DNA of 35,408 bases from Pseudomonas entomophila. GTDB lineage: Bacteria > Pseudomonadota > Gammaproteobacteria > Pseudomonadales > Pseudomonadaceae. The position numbers were made by a program, and so were the translations under genes. The DNA lies in NCBI RefSeq assembly GCF_029193575.1, contig NZ_JARGCS010000013.1, positions 1 to 35,408 on the forward strand, in the 5' to 3' direction. Below the pieces are notes generated by a model, which saw only the letters and a list, made by a program, of their open reading frames with translations, was not told the DNA's origin and searched no databases. Of this stretch, positions 23,180 to 31,136 are shown piece after piece. Position 1 is the stretch's first letter; every line of letters starts with the position of its first letter.

Positions 23180-24229
23180 TTACAGCCGCGGATAATCGAT
23201 GTACCCCACCGGCCCCTTGCCATAGAAGGTCTCCGGGTGCGGCTCGTTGAGCGGCGCATCGGCGGCCAGGCGTGCCGGCAGGTCAGGGTTGGCGATGAAC
23301 GGAATACCAAACGCCACCGCATCGGCCTTGCCGCTGGCCAGTGCCGCGTTGGCGGTGGCCTTGGTGAAGCGCTCGTTGACGATGTACGGGCCGCCGAACG
23401 CTTGCTTGATCAGCGTACCGATGCTGTCGTCGGCTTCCTTCTCGCGCGAGCAGATGAACGCGATACCGCGCTTGCCCAGCTCACGCGCCACGTAGGTGAA
23501 GGTTTCGGCGCGGTCGGCGTCGCCCATGTCGTGGGCATCGGCACGTGGCGCCAGGTGCACGCCCACACGCTGGGCGCCCCAGACCTGCACCACGGCGTCG
23601 GTCACTTCCAGCAGCAGGCGGGCACGGTTTTCCAGCGAGCCGCCGTAGCGGTCGGTGCGCTGGTTGGTGCTGCTTTGCAGGAACTGGTCAAGCAGGTAAC
23701 CGTTGGCGCCGTGGATCTCCACGCCGTCGAAGCCTGCGGCCTTGGCGTTCTCGGCACCGGTACGGTAGGCCTCGACGATGTCGGCGAGCTCTTCGGTTTC
23801 CAGGGCGCGTGGGGTCGGGTAGTCCGACAGCGGGCGCACCAGGCTCACGTGGCCCTTGGGCTGGATCGCGCTCGGCGCCACCGGCAGCTCGCCGTTCAGG
23901 TAGCTGGAGTGGGAGATGCGGCCCACGTGCCACAGTTGCAGGAAGATGCGCCCGCCGGCACCGTGCACGGCCTTGGTCACGTTGGTCCAGCCGCGTACCT
24001 GCTCGTCGCTCCAGATGCCCGGGGTGTCGGGGTAGCCGACACCCATCGGGGTCACCGAGGTCGCTTCGCTGAGGATCAGGCCGGCGCTGGCGCGCTGCAC
24101 GTAGTACTCGGCCATCAGCGCATTGGGCACGCGGCCTTCGTCGGCGCGGCAACGGGTCAGGGGGGCCATGATGATGCGGTTGGGCAGTTCCAGGTCGCCC
24201 AGTGTGATCGGATCGAAAAGCGTGGTCAT
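23180..24229 (-). CDS. xenB: Old-yellow-enzyme xenobiotic reductase XenB
   Basis: FMN- and NADPH-dependent ene-reductase of 349 residues, the length of P. fluorescens XenB. It reduces nitrate esters, nitroaromatics and activated alkenes. Visible features are PNRIIMAPLTRCRA at the N-terminus, QLWHVGR, and the substrate-binding pair H173/N176 in EIHGANGYLLDQF. It ends YGKGPVGYIDYPRL as in XenB. GAGG lies 8 nt before ATG 24229. It is third in the pyeR-pyeM-xenB order, 19 bp after pyeM. Confidence 0.95.
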   Translation of the reverse strand: MTTLFDPITLGDLELPNRIIMAPLTRCRADEGRVPNALMAEYYVQRASAGLILSEATSVTPMGVGYPDTPGIWSDEQVRGWTNVTKAVHGAGGRIFLQLWHVGRISHSSYLNGELPVAPSAIQPKGHVSLVRPLSDYPTPRALETEELADIVEAYRTGAENAKAAGFDGVEIHGANGYLLDQFLQSSTNQRTDRYGGSLENRARLLLEVTDAVVQVWGAQRVGVHLAPRADAHDMGDADRAETFTYVARELGKRGIAFICSREKEADDSIGTLIKQAFGGPYIVNERFTKATANAALASGKADAVAFGIPFIANPDLPARLAADAPLNEPHPETFYGKGPVGYIDYPRL

Positions 24230-24248
24230 GGTTGAAGCCTCGCGTGGG

Positions 24249-25418
24249 TCAGTTGGATGCAGCGGCCAGTTCGGCGTCGTTGCCGCGCTGGCTGAAGGTG
24301 ATGAGGGTGACGATCAGCGCCAGCACCGCCAGCGCGGCTGCGGCCAGGGGCACGCGGGTCAGGCCCAGTTCATTGGCGATGACCGTGCCGCCGACCCAGG
24401 CGCCGAGGGCGTTGCCCAGGTTGAAGGCGCCGATGTTCAGGGTCGACACCAGGTTCGGCGCGGCCTTGCCGTAGGCCACCACGTTGACCTGCAGGGCTGG
24501 CACGGCGGCGAAGGCGGCCACGGCCCAGAGGAACAGGGTGATTTCCGCTGGCACCAGCGCGCTGCTGGTCCAGCTCAGCACGGTGGAGACCACGGCCATG
24601 GTGGCGAACACGCCCACCAGGGTGGCGCCCAGGCGTCGGTCGGCGAGCTTGCCGCCGAGGATGTTGCCCAGGGTCAGGCCGATGCCGATCAGCATCAGGG
24701 TCCAGGTCACGCCGCGTGGCGAGATGCCGGTGACGTCACCGAGCAGCGGCGCGACGTAGGTGAACAGGGCGAACACCGAGGCCGAGAACAGCACGGTCAT
24801 GCTCAGCGACAGCCAGATGCCGGCGCCCTTGAGCGCGGCCAGTTCCGAGCGCATGTCGACCTTCTCGGCGTCGCGTTGCAGCGGCAGGAAGCGGATCAGG
24901 CCGATCAGCGCGATCACGCCGATGCCGGTCACCGCCCAGAAGGTCGAGCGCCAGCCGGCGGCCTGGCCCAGGGCGGTGCCCAGCGGCACGCCAAGCACGT
25001 TGGCCAGGGTCAGGCCGGTGAACATCAGGGCCACGGCCGAGGCGCGGCGGTTGGCCGGCACCAGGCTGGCGGCGACCACCGAGCCGATACCGAAGAACGC
25101 GCCATGGCACAGGGCGGTGACCACGCGGGCGAACATCAGCAGGTTGTAGTCGCTGGCCACCGCGCACAACAGGTTGCCGACGATGAATACGCCCATCAAC
25201 GCCACCAGCGCGGCCTTGCGCGGCAGGCGGGCGGTGGCCAGGGCCATGAACGGCGCGCCGATGGCCACGCCCAGGGCATAGCCGGTCACCAGCCAGCCGG
25301 CGCCGGGGATGCTCACGCCGAGGTCCTGCGCCACGTCGGGCAGCAGGCCCATGATGACGAACTCGGTGGTGCCGATGGCGAAGGCGCTGAGCGCCAGGAT
25401 CAACAGGGAAAGGGGCAT
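24249..25418 (-). CDS. pyeM: MFS transporter PyeM
   Basis: Major facilitator superfamily transporter of 389 residues with 12 predicted TM helices. It is of the AraJ/PbuE-like DHA1 branch, opening MPLSLLILALSAFAIGTTEF with VIMGLLPDVAQDLGVS, and with the loop 2-3 motif GAPFMALATARLPRK. In P. aeruginosa the homologous gene lies between pyeR and xenB and is repressed by PyeR. The substrate is unknown. AAGGACC precedes ATG 25418. The gene is 13 bp after pyeR, so they share a transcript. Confidence 0.9.
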   Translation of the reverse strand: MPLSLLILALSAFAIGTTEFVIMGLLPDVAQDLGVSIPGAGWLVTGYALGVAIGAPFMALATARLPRKAALVALMGVFIVGNLLCAVASDYNLLMFARVVTALCHGAFFGIGSVVAASLVPANRRASAVALMFTGLTLANVLGVPLGTALGQAAGWRSTFWAVTGIGVIALIGLIRFLPLQRDAEKVDMRSELAALKGAGIWLSLSMTVLFSASVFALFTYVAPLLGDVTGISPRGVTWTLMLIGIGLTLGNILGGKLADRRLGATLVGVFATMAVVSTVLSWTSSALVPAEITLFLWAVAAFAAVPALQVNVVAYGKAAPNLVSTLNIGAFNLGNALGAWVGGTVIANELGLTRVPLAAAALAVLALIVTLITFSQRGNDAELAAASN

Positions 25419-25431
25419 TGCAAGGTCCTTG

Positions 25432-25734
25432 TCAGAGCTCTTGGCTCATCTGCTTGAGGAAGGCCTGGATGGTTTCCTCGTTGCGTTTGAAGAAATGCCA
25501 CTGGCCAATCTTCTGGCTGCTGATCAGGCCCGCGCGTTGCAAGGTCGCCAGGTGGGCGGAGACGGTCGACTGCGACAGGCCGCAGCGTTGATCGATCTGC
25601 CCGGCACAGACACCGTGTTCGGTGCTGTGGTACTGGTCGGGGAATTGCGTCGCCGGGTCCTTCAGCCAGGTGAGGATGTCTCGCCGGACCGGATGGGCCA
25701 GGGCTTTTATTATTTCGTCGAGATCGAGAGGCAT
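25432..25734 (-). CDS. pyeR: ArsR-family repressor PyeR
   Basis: Winged-helix ArsR-type repressor of 100 residues. It opens MPLDLDEIIKALAHPVRRDIL, and the recognition helix is CGLSQSTVSAHLATLQRAGL. The wing reads KIGQWHFFKR. The ArsR metal box (CVCD) is absent, as in PyeR of P. aeruginosa, which represses its own operon with the MFS and xenB genes. The start is ATG 25734; the longer frame upstream runs through the operator region. Two Cys (GVCAGQIDQRCGLS) might sense electrophiles handled by XenB (inference). Confidence 0.9.
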   Translation of the reverse strand: MPLDLDEIIKALAHPVRRDILTWLKDPATQFPDQYHSTEHGVCAGQIDQRCGLSQSTVSAHLATLQRAGLISSQKIGQWHFFKRNEETIQAFLKQMSQEL

Positions 25735-25754
25735 GGTGGGGGCTCGTGGTGTGT

Positions 25755-25862
25755 AGCGGTATATCGCGATGAGGCGAAATATAAATCGGTGTTTCGCGAT
25801 AGACAAATATGAAGAACGACTAAGCTGAGCCCGAATCGCTATATCGCGTTATAACGATATTG
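25755..25862. promoter_or_regulatory. ATATCG-rich operator region, pyeR / acpH divergent
   Basis: The AT-rich gap holds several related half-sites: ATATCGCG at 25761-25768 and again at 25841-25848, TTTCGCGAT at 25792-25800, and a perfect inverted repeat ATATCG-N8-CGATAT at 25841-25860. This repeated palindromic pattern is what an ArsR dimer would bind. It most likely mediates PyeR autorepression, and its right part lies only 28 bp from the divergent acpH-like start. Confidence 0.6.
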
Positions 25863-25887
25863 GTTCAGCCGGTGCTAGACTGCCGCC

Positions 25888-26460
25888 ATGAACTACCTCG
25901 CACACCTTCATCTGGGCGGCCAGGCGCCGCAGCAACTGTTGGGCAGCCTGTATGGCGACTTCGTCAAGGGCAGCCTCGACGGGCGTTTTCCGCCGGCATT
26001 GGAAGCCGCCATCCGCCTGCATCGGCGCATCGACAGCTACACCGACAGCCACCCGCTGGTATTGGCGGCGCTGGCGCGTTTCCCGCGTGAGCGGCGGCGC
26101 TTCGCCGGGATCGTCCTCGACGTGTTCTTCGACCATTGCCTGGCGCGGCATTGGGCGGATTACGCCGAGCAGCCGCTGGCGCAGTTCACCGACGCGTTCT
26201 ATCGGGTGCTGTTGGCCGAGCCGCAGTTGCCGGGGCGGTTGGCGCGGATCGCTCCGTTCATGGCGGCGGATGACTGGCTGGGGGCGTATGGCGATTTCGC
26301 CACGTTGGAGCAGGTGTTCGGCGGGATTGCGCGGCGCTTGTCGAAGCCGGAAGGGATGAGCGGGGTGATGGCGGAGCTGGAGCGGTTGTATGAGCCGTTG
26401 CTGGCCGACTTTCGTGAGTTCTACCCACAGTTGCAGGCATTCGCGGCGGCGGGGCGTTGA
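25888..26460 (+). CDS. Acyl-carrier-protein phosphodiesterase-like (AcpH, DUF479)
   Basis: Protein of 190 residues in the AcpH/DUF479 family, HD-like hydrolases that remove 4'-phosphopantetheine from acyl carrier protein. It opens MNYLAHLHLGG, then GSLYGDFVKG, HRRIDSYTDSHP and DVFFDHCLARHW; these D/H residues form the family metal site. The ribosome site is weak (GACTGCCGCC before ATG), so translation may start near the transcript end. It is divergent from pyeR. The activity is known for E. coli AcpH; here it is assigned by family only. Confidence 0.85.
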   Translation: MNYLAHLHLGGQAPQQLLGSLYGDFVKGSLDGRFPPALEAAIRLHRRIDSYTDSHPLVLAALARFPRERRRFAGIVLDVFFDHCLARHWADYAEQPLAQFTDAFYRVLLAEPQLPGRLARIAPFMAADDWLGAYGDFATLEQVFGGIARRLSKPEGMSGVMAELERLYEPLLADFREFYPQLQAFAAAGR

Positions 26461-26479
26461 GGTTTTGGGGGGGCTGTCA

Positions 26480-26496
26480 GGGCCCTATCGCGGGGC
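26480..26496 (+). repeat. REP-like element core
   Basis: GGGCCCTATCGCGGGGC is identical to 11019-11035. It lies between the convergent acpH-like gene and olsA, with a GGCCC/GGGCC hairpin. Confidence 0.65.
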
Positions 26497-26512
26497 CCAC
26501 CCCAGCAAGCAA

Positions 26513-27304
26513 TCAGGCCGCCCTGGCCTGCCGACGCGGCACCGCCACCTCGATTTCCTCGACCCCGAACAACGCCACCTGAATCGCCTGCTGCGCCAGA
26601 AACGCCAGCGCCGCACGTTCCTTGCCCTGACTCTCCACGGGCGGCAGCAGGTGAATCACCACTTCCCCTCGTTCCCGGCCAAACAGGCGCATCAGGTGCG
26701 ACACCAGGTCGTCATCGCCAATGAACGGCGCGATCGGGTCCGCTTCGCCATCGCGCAGGTACTGGATCGCCACCGGCTGCACCGGCGTGCCCTGGTCGAT
26801 GGCGCCGGCCAGCAGGCGCCCATGGAAGGTGCGCAGGGCGCGGCCATCGGTGGTGGTGCCTTCGGGGAAAATCAGCAACGGCCGGGCCTGGCCCAGTTGC
26901 TCGCTGATCTGCTCACGCAAACGCTGGGCATCCCCTCCGCCACGGCGAATGAACAACGTGCCGGCCTTCTCCGCCAGCCAGCCGGCCAGCGGCCACTGGC
27001 GCACTTCGGCCTTGGACAGGAACGACAGCGGGGTGAGCATGCCCAGCAGCGGGATGTCGGTCCACGACACGTGGTTGCTGACCCACAGCATCGGCCGGCG
27101 CGGCAGCGCGCCGACCACCCGCACGTCGAAGGGCAGGGCGCCGATCAGGCGTTTCATGAACAGGCAGGTCCAGCGCTGGCGCAACTCACTGGAAGCCTTG
27201 AAGCCCAGGCGTTCGCCGACGGCGATCAGGCTGGCCATGGCCATGCCCAGGCATAGCACCAGCAGCAGGCGCAGGAGGCGGGCACAGGCCCGCAGGCCCG
27301 GCAT
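26513..27304 (-). CDS. olsA: Ornithine-lipid O-acyltransferase OlsA
   Basis: Membrane-bound 1-acyl-glycerol-phosphate acyltransferase-family enzyme of 263 residues. It adds the second fatty acid to lyso-ornithine lipid. An N-terminal hydrophobic segment (~9-28) precedes the catalytic H78-x4-D83 (SNHVSWTD). The substrate motif FPEGTTTDG lies in the middle, with a GTLFIRRGG block between. The start ATG 27304 shares one base with the olsB stop (TGATG), giving tight coupling. The order olsB-olsA matches PA4350-PA4351. Confidence 0.9.
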   Translation of the reverse strand: MPGLRACARLLRLLLVLCLGMAMASLIAVGERLGFKASSELRQRWTCLFMKRLIGALPFDVRVVGALPRRPMLWVSNHVSWTDIPLLGMLTPLSFLSKAEVRQWPLAGWLAEKAGTLFIRRGGGDAQRLREQISEQLGQARPLLIFPEGTTTDGRALRTFHGRLLAGAIDQGTPVQPVAIQYLRDGEADPIAPFIGDDDLVSHLMRLFGRERGEVVIHLLPPVESQGKERAALAFLAQQAIQVALFGVEEIEVAVPRRQARAA

Positions 27305-28059
27305 CAGACCGCCGCCTTGAAGTGGCGGGCATAGCGCGGGCAGAGGTCGTCGCGCTTGAGCAGGATGAACACATCGGCGACCTGGAAGTCCTCGTCCCAG
27401 CACGGCTCGCCGCAGATCTTCGCGCCCAGGCGCATGTAGGCCTTGAGCAGTGGCGGCATCTCGGCGATGACGTTGTTCGGCAGCGGCAGGTTCGGCAGCG
27501 GGTTCTTCGGCTCGGCACGCAGGTGCTCGGTGCACAGGTAGCGCTCGCGCAGGCGCTGCATGATCGCGTGGGCTTGCACGCCGCCATCCTGCATCGGGAT
27601 GCTGGCGCAGCCCATCAGGTAGCTGTAGCGGCCTTCGTTGAGCACTTCGGCAAGCTCGCCCCAGAGCACGGCGATGGTGCCGCCGTTGCGGTAGGCCGGG
27701 TCGACGCAGGTGCGGCCCAGCTCCAGGATCGGCCCCTCGAGCTGCAGCAGGCCGTGCAGGCGGAATTCCTCTTCGCTGTAGAAGCGACCCAGGCTGCTGG
27801 CGGCCTGGTGGTCGAGCAGGCGGGTGGTGGCCACCAGCTCGCCGGTGCTCAGGTCGCGTACGCCGATGTGGCGGCAGTGCACGTCGTAGTCATCCATGTC
27901 CAGGCCCTGTTCGGCGCCCTTGAGCTTGGCCTTGAATTCCGCGCTGAACACTTTGTAGCGCAGGGCCTGTGCTTCCTGCAGGGCCGCGGCGCCGACCAGG
28001 CGTTCGGCTTGCAGACGGCGTTCAGTGCTGTTGTCGCCAGAGCGAGCGATCCGAGTCAT
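27304..28059 (-). CDS. olsB: Ornithine N-acyltransferase OlsB
   Basis: GNAT-fold N-acyltransferase of 251 residues ('hemolysin-like' family). It transfers a 3-hydroxyacyl chain from ACP to the alpha-amino group of ornithine, the first step of the phosphorus-free ornithine lipid. Typical motifs are [14 protein letters not shown] near residue 30, [22 protein letters not shown] and [11 protein letters not shown]. The C-terminus carries [24 protein letters not shown] lies 9 nt before ATG 28059. A possible PhoB site is upstream, in line with low-phosphate induction of ornithine lipid in pseudomonads. Confidence 0.9.
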   Translation of the reverse strand: MTRIARSGDNSTERRLQAERLVGAAALQEAQALRYKVFSAEFKAKLKGAEQGLDMDDYDVHCRHIGVRDLSTGELVATTRLLDHQAASSLGRFYSEEEFRLHGLLQLEGPILELGRTCVDPAYRNGGTIAVLWGELAEVLNEGRYSYLMGCASIPMQDGGVQAHAIMQRLRERYLCTEHLRAEPKNPLPNLPLPNNVIAEMPPLLKAYMRLGAKICGEPCWDEDFQVADVFILLKRDDLCPRYARHFKAAV

Positions 28060-28136
28060 TTGCGAGTCTCCATAAGCCAGCCAAAGAGGGTTGCGGCCGG
28101 TCGGCTTTGTTGTGCAAAGTCAGACTAGGTACGCCC

Positions 28137-28178
28137 GGTGTCACCCCCATGAATCTTTGGTGATGCTTACGTGACACC
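28137..28178 (-). promoter_or_regulatory. GGTGTCAC inverted repeat; possible Pho box for olsBA
   Basis: GGTGTCAC (28137-28144) and GTGACACC (28171-28178) form a perfect 8-bp inverted repeat. On the minus strand, GTGTCAC-GTAA-GCATCAC (28177-28160) loosely resembles a PhoB box (two TGTCA-like 7-mers spaced by 4). The second half-site is poor. It lies about 80-120 bp upstream of olsB and immediately before the divergent gene at 28197. Confidence 0.35.
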
Positions 28179-28196
28179 CCCTTCGAGGAGCCCGCC

Positions 28197-29084
28197 ATGC
28201 CCTGGCTGCAACGACTCAACGACCCCCTTCGCCTGCCGTTGGCGGCTAGCCTGGGGGAAACCTACGGCGCGGCGCTCGAGCATCTGGGCGCGGTCAGCCC
28301 CTTCGAACTGGCGGTGCTCGGCGGGCGGGCCATGGCCACGCCTGGGCTGGCTTTCCTGGTCGGCTACCAGGCGGCCCTGCGCGTGCTCTGGCCCAGCGCG
28401 CCGGCAGGGCTCGGTGCCCTGTGCGCGACCGAGCGGCGCAGCGTGCGCCCGGCCGATATGCAGACCCGCCTCGACGGCCTGCGCCTGTCGGGCGGCAAGG
28501 GCTTCGTCACCGCTGGGCTGGAGGCCGAATGGTTGCTGGTGGCGGCGCGTTGCGAGGCCCAGGGCGAGTCGCCGCGCCTGAGCCTGGCGGTGGTCTACCC
28601 GGGGGAGCCCGGGGTCAGCCTCGAAGCCCTGCCGACCCTGCCGCTGATGCCTGAGGTCGGTCATGCGCGCCTGGAGCTGCGCCAGGCGGCCTGCGAGCTG
28701 TTGGCCGGCGACGGCTGGGACGCCTACGTGAAACCCTTCCGCACCCTGGAAGACCTCTACGTGCTCGCCGCCCAAGCCGCCTGGCTGTATGGGGTGGGGC
28801 AGGCGTGCAACTGGCCACAGGCACTGCGCTTGCGCCTGATCGGCCTGCTCGCCGGCTGCGCCGAAGGCAGCCGGCAATGCGCCGACAGCGTCGCCTGCCA
28901 CCTGCTGCTGGCCGGGCTGTTCGCTCAGTTCCAGGGCCTGCGCGAAGACATCGACCAGGCCCTGGCTGGCGATCCGCAGCCTTGGGCGCAACTGTGGCAG
29001 CGCGACCAGGGCGTGCTGGCGTTGGCCACCGTCGCCCGGGAAAAACGCTTGGCCAAGGCCTGGGCCGCCGCCGGATTGTCATGA
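28197..29084 (+). CDS. Acyl-CoA dehydrogenase-like protein
   Basis: Protein of 295 residues resembling a shortened acyl-CoA dehydrogenase. The central beta-domain LDGLRLSGGKGFVTAGLEAEWLLV matches the flavin-contacting region, and the C-terminal part is helical. It is shorter than normal enzymes (~380), mainly at the C-terminus, so activity is uncertain. GAGGAG lies 6 nt before ATG 28197. It is divergent from olsB; the neighbour in P. aeruginosa (PA4349) is of the same kind from memory. A role in fatty-acid supply for ornithine lipid is only a guess. Confidence 0.7.
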   Translation: MPWLQRLNDPLRLPLAASLGETYGAALEHLGAVSPFELAVLGGRAMATPGLAFLVGYQAALRVLWPSAPAGLGALCATERRSVRPADMQTRLDGLRLSGGKGFVTAGLEAEWLLVAARCEAQGESPRLSLAVVYPGEPGVSLEALPTLPLMPEVGHARLELRQAACELLAGDGWDAYVKPFRTLEDLYVLAAQAAWLYGVGQACNWPQALRLRLIGLLAGCAEGSRQCADSVACHLLLAGLFAQFQGLREDIDQALAGDPQPWAQLWQRDQGVLALATVAREKRLAKAWAAAGLS

Positions 29085-29126
29085 AGTTTTGGCAGCCTCG
29101 GTCGATCCGCGACACGGGGGACGACG

Positions 29127-30215
29127 ATGGGCAAGTTGCAGGGATTGCTGGGCATGCTGGGGTGGTTGGCGCTGTCGGCCTTTGCCGAAGACTGGCCGGA
29201 CCCTGACTGGCGCACCGACCCCGCCACGTTCGATTGGCAGGCCGTCGACGCCTACGCCTTCCCCGCGCGTGATGATGCAGGGCGCGGGGGCGTGCGCAGC
29301 GACGCGCTGCTGATCGTCCGCGATGGGCGCATTCTGCACGAGCGCTACCAGGCGCCGACCGGCCCCGACACCGCGCACCTGACCTGGTCGATCAGCAAGA
29401 GCGTGCTGGCCACGTTGCTCGGCGTGGCCCAGGGCGAGGGGCGCTTCCAGCTCGACGACCCCGCCGCGCGCTACTACCCGCCCTTGCAGGCCCACCCCCA
29501 GCTGCGCCTGGCCGACCTGCTGCATTGGGCCAGCGGCCTGGCCTGGCAGGAGGACTACGAATACGCGCCGCTGAAGTCGTCGGTGGTGGCCATGCTCTAT
29601 ACCCGTGGGCGCCGCGACATGGCTGCGTTCACTGCGGCGATGCCGGCCGCCGCCGCGCCGGGCACGCACTTTTCCTATTCCAGTGGCGACAGCAACCTGC
29701 TGGCTGCTGCCTTGCGCGGCATGCTTCCCCCCGGCCACTACGCCGACTACCCCTGGCAGGCGCTGTTCACCCCTCTGGGTATCACCCACGCGACCTGGGA
29801 GCGTGACGGCACCGGCACCTTCGTCGGCTCCTCCTACCTCTACCTCAGTGCCCGCGACCTGGCGCGCGTTGGGCTGCTGATGCAGCGTGATGGCCGCTGG
29901 GGCAAACGACAGCTGCTGCCGCCGACCTGGGTGGCTTTCAACCGCAGCCTGTTCACTGCCGCCGAGGCCACGCCCGGTGAAGCCAACCCCGGTGGCCACT
30001 GGTGGCTCAACCAGCCACTGCCCGGCCACCCGCCACCCTGGCCGCATGCGCCCAGCGACACCTTCGCCGCCCTCGGCCACTGGGGCCAGGCGCTGTACGT
30101 GCTGCCGTCGCAGAAACTGGTGATCGTGCGCTACGGCGACGACCGCGACGGCAGCTATCGCCATGATGAGCTGCTCAAGCGCGTGCTCGCCGCGCTGGCG
30201 AAGGAGGGCGCGTGA
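29127..30215 (+). CDS. Secreted serine hydrolase (beta-lactamase/S12 family)
   Basis: Protein of 362 residues with signal peptide (MGKLQGLLGMLGWLALSAFA, likely cut near A20). It has the class C-like serine hydrolase fold: S88-I-S-K91 (TWSISKSVLATLL), Y184-S-S186 in HFSYSSGDSN (second box, with Ser for Asn) and HWGQ as the third box. It may be an esterase or peptidase of the envelope; true beta-lactamase activity is not implied. The stop overlaps the next start as GTGA, so the small Cys protein is co-translated. Confidence 0.85.
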   Translation: MGKLQGLLGMLGWLALSAFAEDWPDPDWRTDPATFDWQAVDAYAFPARDDAGRGGVRSDALLIVRDGRILHERYQAPTGPDTAHLTWSISKSVLATLLGVAQGEGRFQLDDPAARYYPPLQAHPQLRLADLLHWASGLAWQEDYEYAPLKSSVVAMLYTRGRRDMAAFTAAMPAAAAPGTHFSYSSGDSNLLAAALRGMLPPGHYADYPWQALFTPLGITHATWERDGTGTFVGSSYLYLSARDLARVGLLMQRDGRWGKRQLLPPTWVAFNRSLFTAAEATPGEANPGGHWWLNQPLPGHPPPWPHAPSDTFAALGHWGQALYVLPSQKLVIVRYGDDRDGSYRHDELLKRVLAALAKEGA

Positions 30216-30508
30216 AGCGTGTATTGCTGGTGGCACTGGCACTACTCCTGGCTTGGGGCTGGCACGAACGCCAGGCATTGGCCGACTTCCCCGGCATCCT
30301 CTCGGCCTACTCGGCCAAGGAGTACTGCGCCTGCCGCTTCGTCATGGGCTTCGACCAGGCCTATTGCCGTGGCTACGTGAAGCAGTACCTGCCGCTGGGG
30401 CTGCTGGAAGAGGACAGCGCCGCGCGCACGGTGCTGGCCGAGGGCCTGGGACGGCGCAACCAGGCGGCCTGGCAGGGCGCGCGCGAGGGCTGCCGCTTGC
30501 TGCCGTGA
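30212..30508 (+). CDS. Small exported Cys-containing protein
   Basis: Unrecognised protein of 98 residues starting at GTG 30212, inside the end of the serine hydrolase gene. It has a signal peptide (MKRVLLVALALLLAWGW) and a mature part with four Cys (EYCACRF, AYCRGY, EGCRLLP), likely disulfide-bonded in the periplasm. It may be a partner of the hydrolase given the coupling. I see no known domain. Confidence 0.75.
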   Translation: MKRVLLVALALLLAWGWHERQALADFPGILSAYSAKEYCACRFVMGFDQAYCRGYVKQYLPLGLLEEDSAARTVLAEGLGRRNQAAWQGAREGCRLLP

Positions 30509-30553
30509 ACGGGCGCGGGGTAAGGTGGGCGGCCTTGTTTCCCGAGGTTTCAC

Positions 30554-31135
30554 ATGCCCACGTTGTTCCGTTTGCTACCCGTATGGTTGCTGGCCCTGTG
30601 CCTGCCCGCCCAGGCCAATTGGCACCTGGACGGCGAGTCTTCGCGCTTGTCGTTCATCACCGGCAAGAACGGCGACACCGCTGAGGTCCATCGCTTCCTG
30701 GTGCTGCACGGCAAGGTCGACCGCAAGGGTGCGGCCGAACTGAGCATCGAGATGGACTCGGTGAGCAGTGGCATCCCCTTGCGCGACGAGCGCATGCGCG
30801 ATGCGCTGTTCGACGTGGAGCGCTTCCCCGAGGCGACCGTTCAGGCCCAACTCGACCTGCGGCCGATCAACGACCTGGCCAACGGTGCCCAGGTGGAACT
30901 GCGCCTGCCGCTGACCGTGACCCTGCACGGTCAGTCGCACCGCTACAACGCCTTGCTGCTGGCCACGCGCCTGGATGAACGGCGTTTCCAGGTAGTGACC
31001 CTCGAGCCGCTGCTGCTGCGCGCTGAAGACTACGGCCTGCTGCCGGGCCTGGCGACCCTGCGCAAGCTGGCCGGGCTCACATCGATCAACCCGTCGGTGC
31101 CGGTGAGCGCGGTGCTGATCTTCAGCGCCCGCTGA
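30554..31135 (+). CDS. YceI-family periplasmic protein
   Basis: Protein of 193 residues with signal peptide (ending CLPAQA, mature start ~NWHLDGESS). It is of the YceI lipocalin-like family, which binds isoprenoid or amphiphilic ligands in a beta-barrel. Typical elements are SRLSFITGKNGDTAEVHRF, MDSVSSGIPLRDERMRDALF, ERFPEATV and LPLTVTLHGQSHRYN. GAGG lies 6 nt before ATG 30554. The stop is one base before the next ATG (31137), so the phospholipase-D-like gene is co-translated. Confidence 0.88.
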   Translation: MPTLFRLLPVWLLALCLPAQANWHLDGESSRLSFITGKNGDTAEVHRFLVLHGKVDRKGAAELSIEMDSVSSGIPLRDERMRDALFDVERFPEATVQAQLDLRPINDLANGAQVELRLPLTVTLHGQSHRYNALLLATRLDERRFQVVTLEPLLLRAEDYGLLPGLATLRKLAGLTSINPSVPVSAVLIFSAR

Positions 31136-31136
31136 C

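Noticed and set aside
29081..29206. Short ATG frame overlapping the end of the acyl-CoA dehydrogenase-like gene (MKFWQPRSIRD...)
   Set aside because: It is out of frame with the serine hydrolase and lies over its signal peptide, which is the better coding choice.
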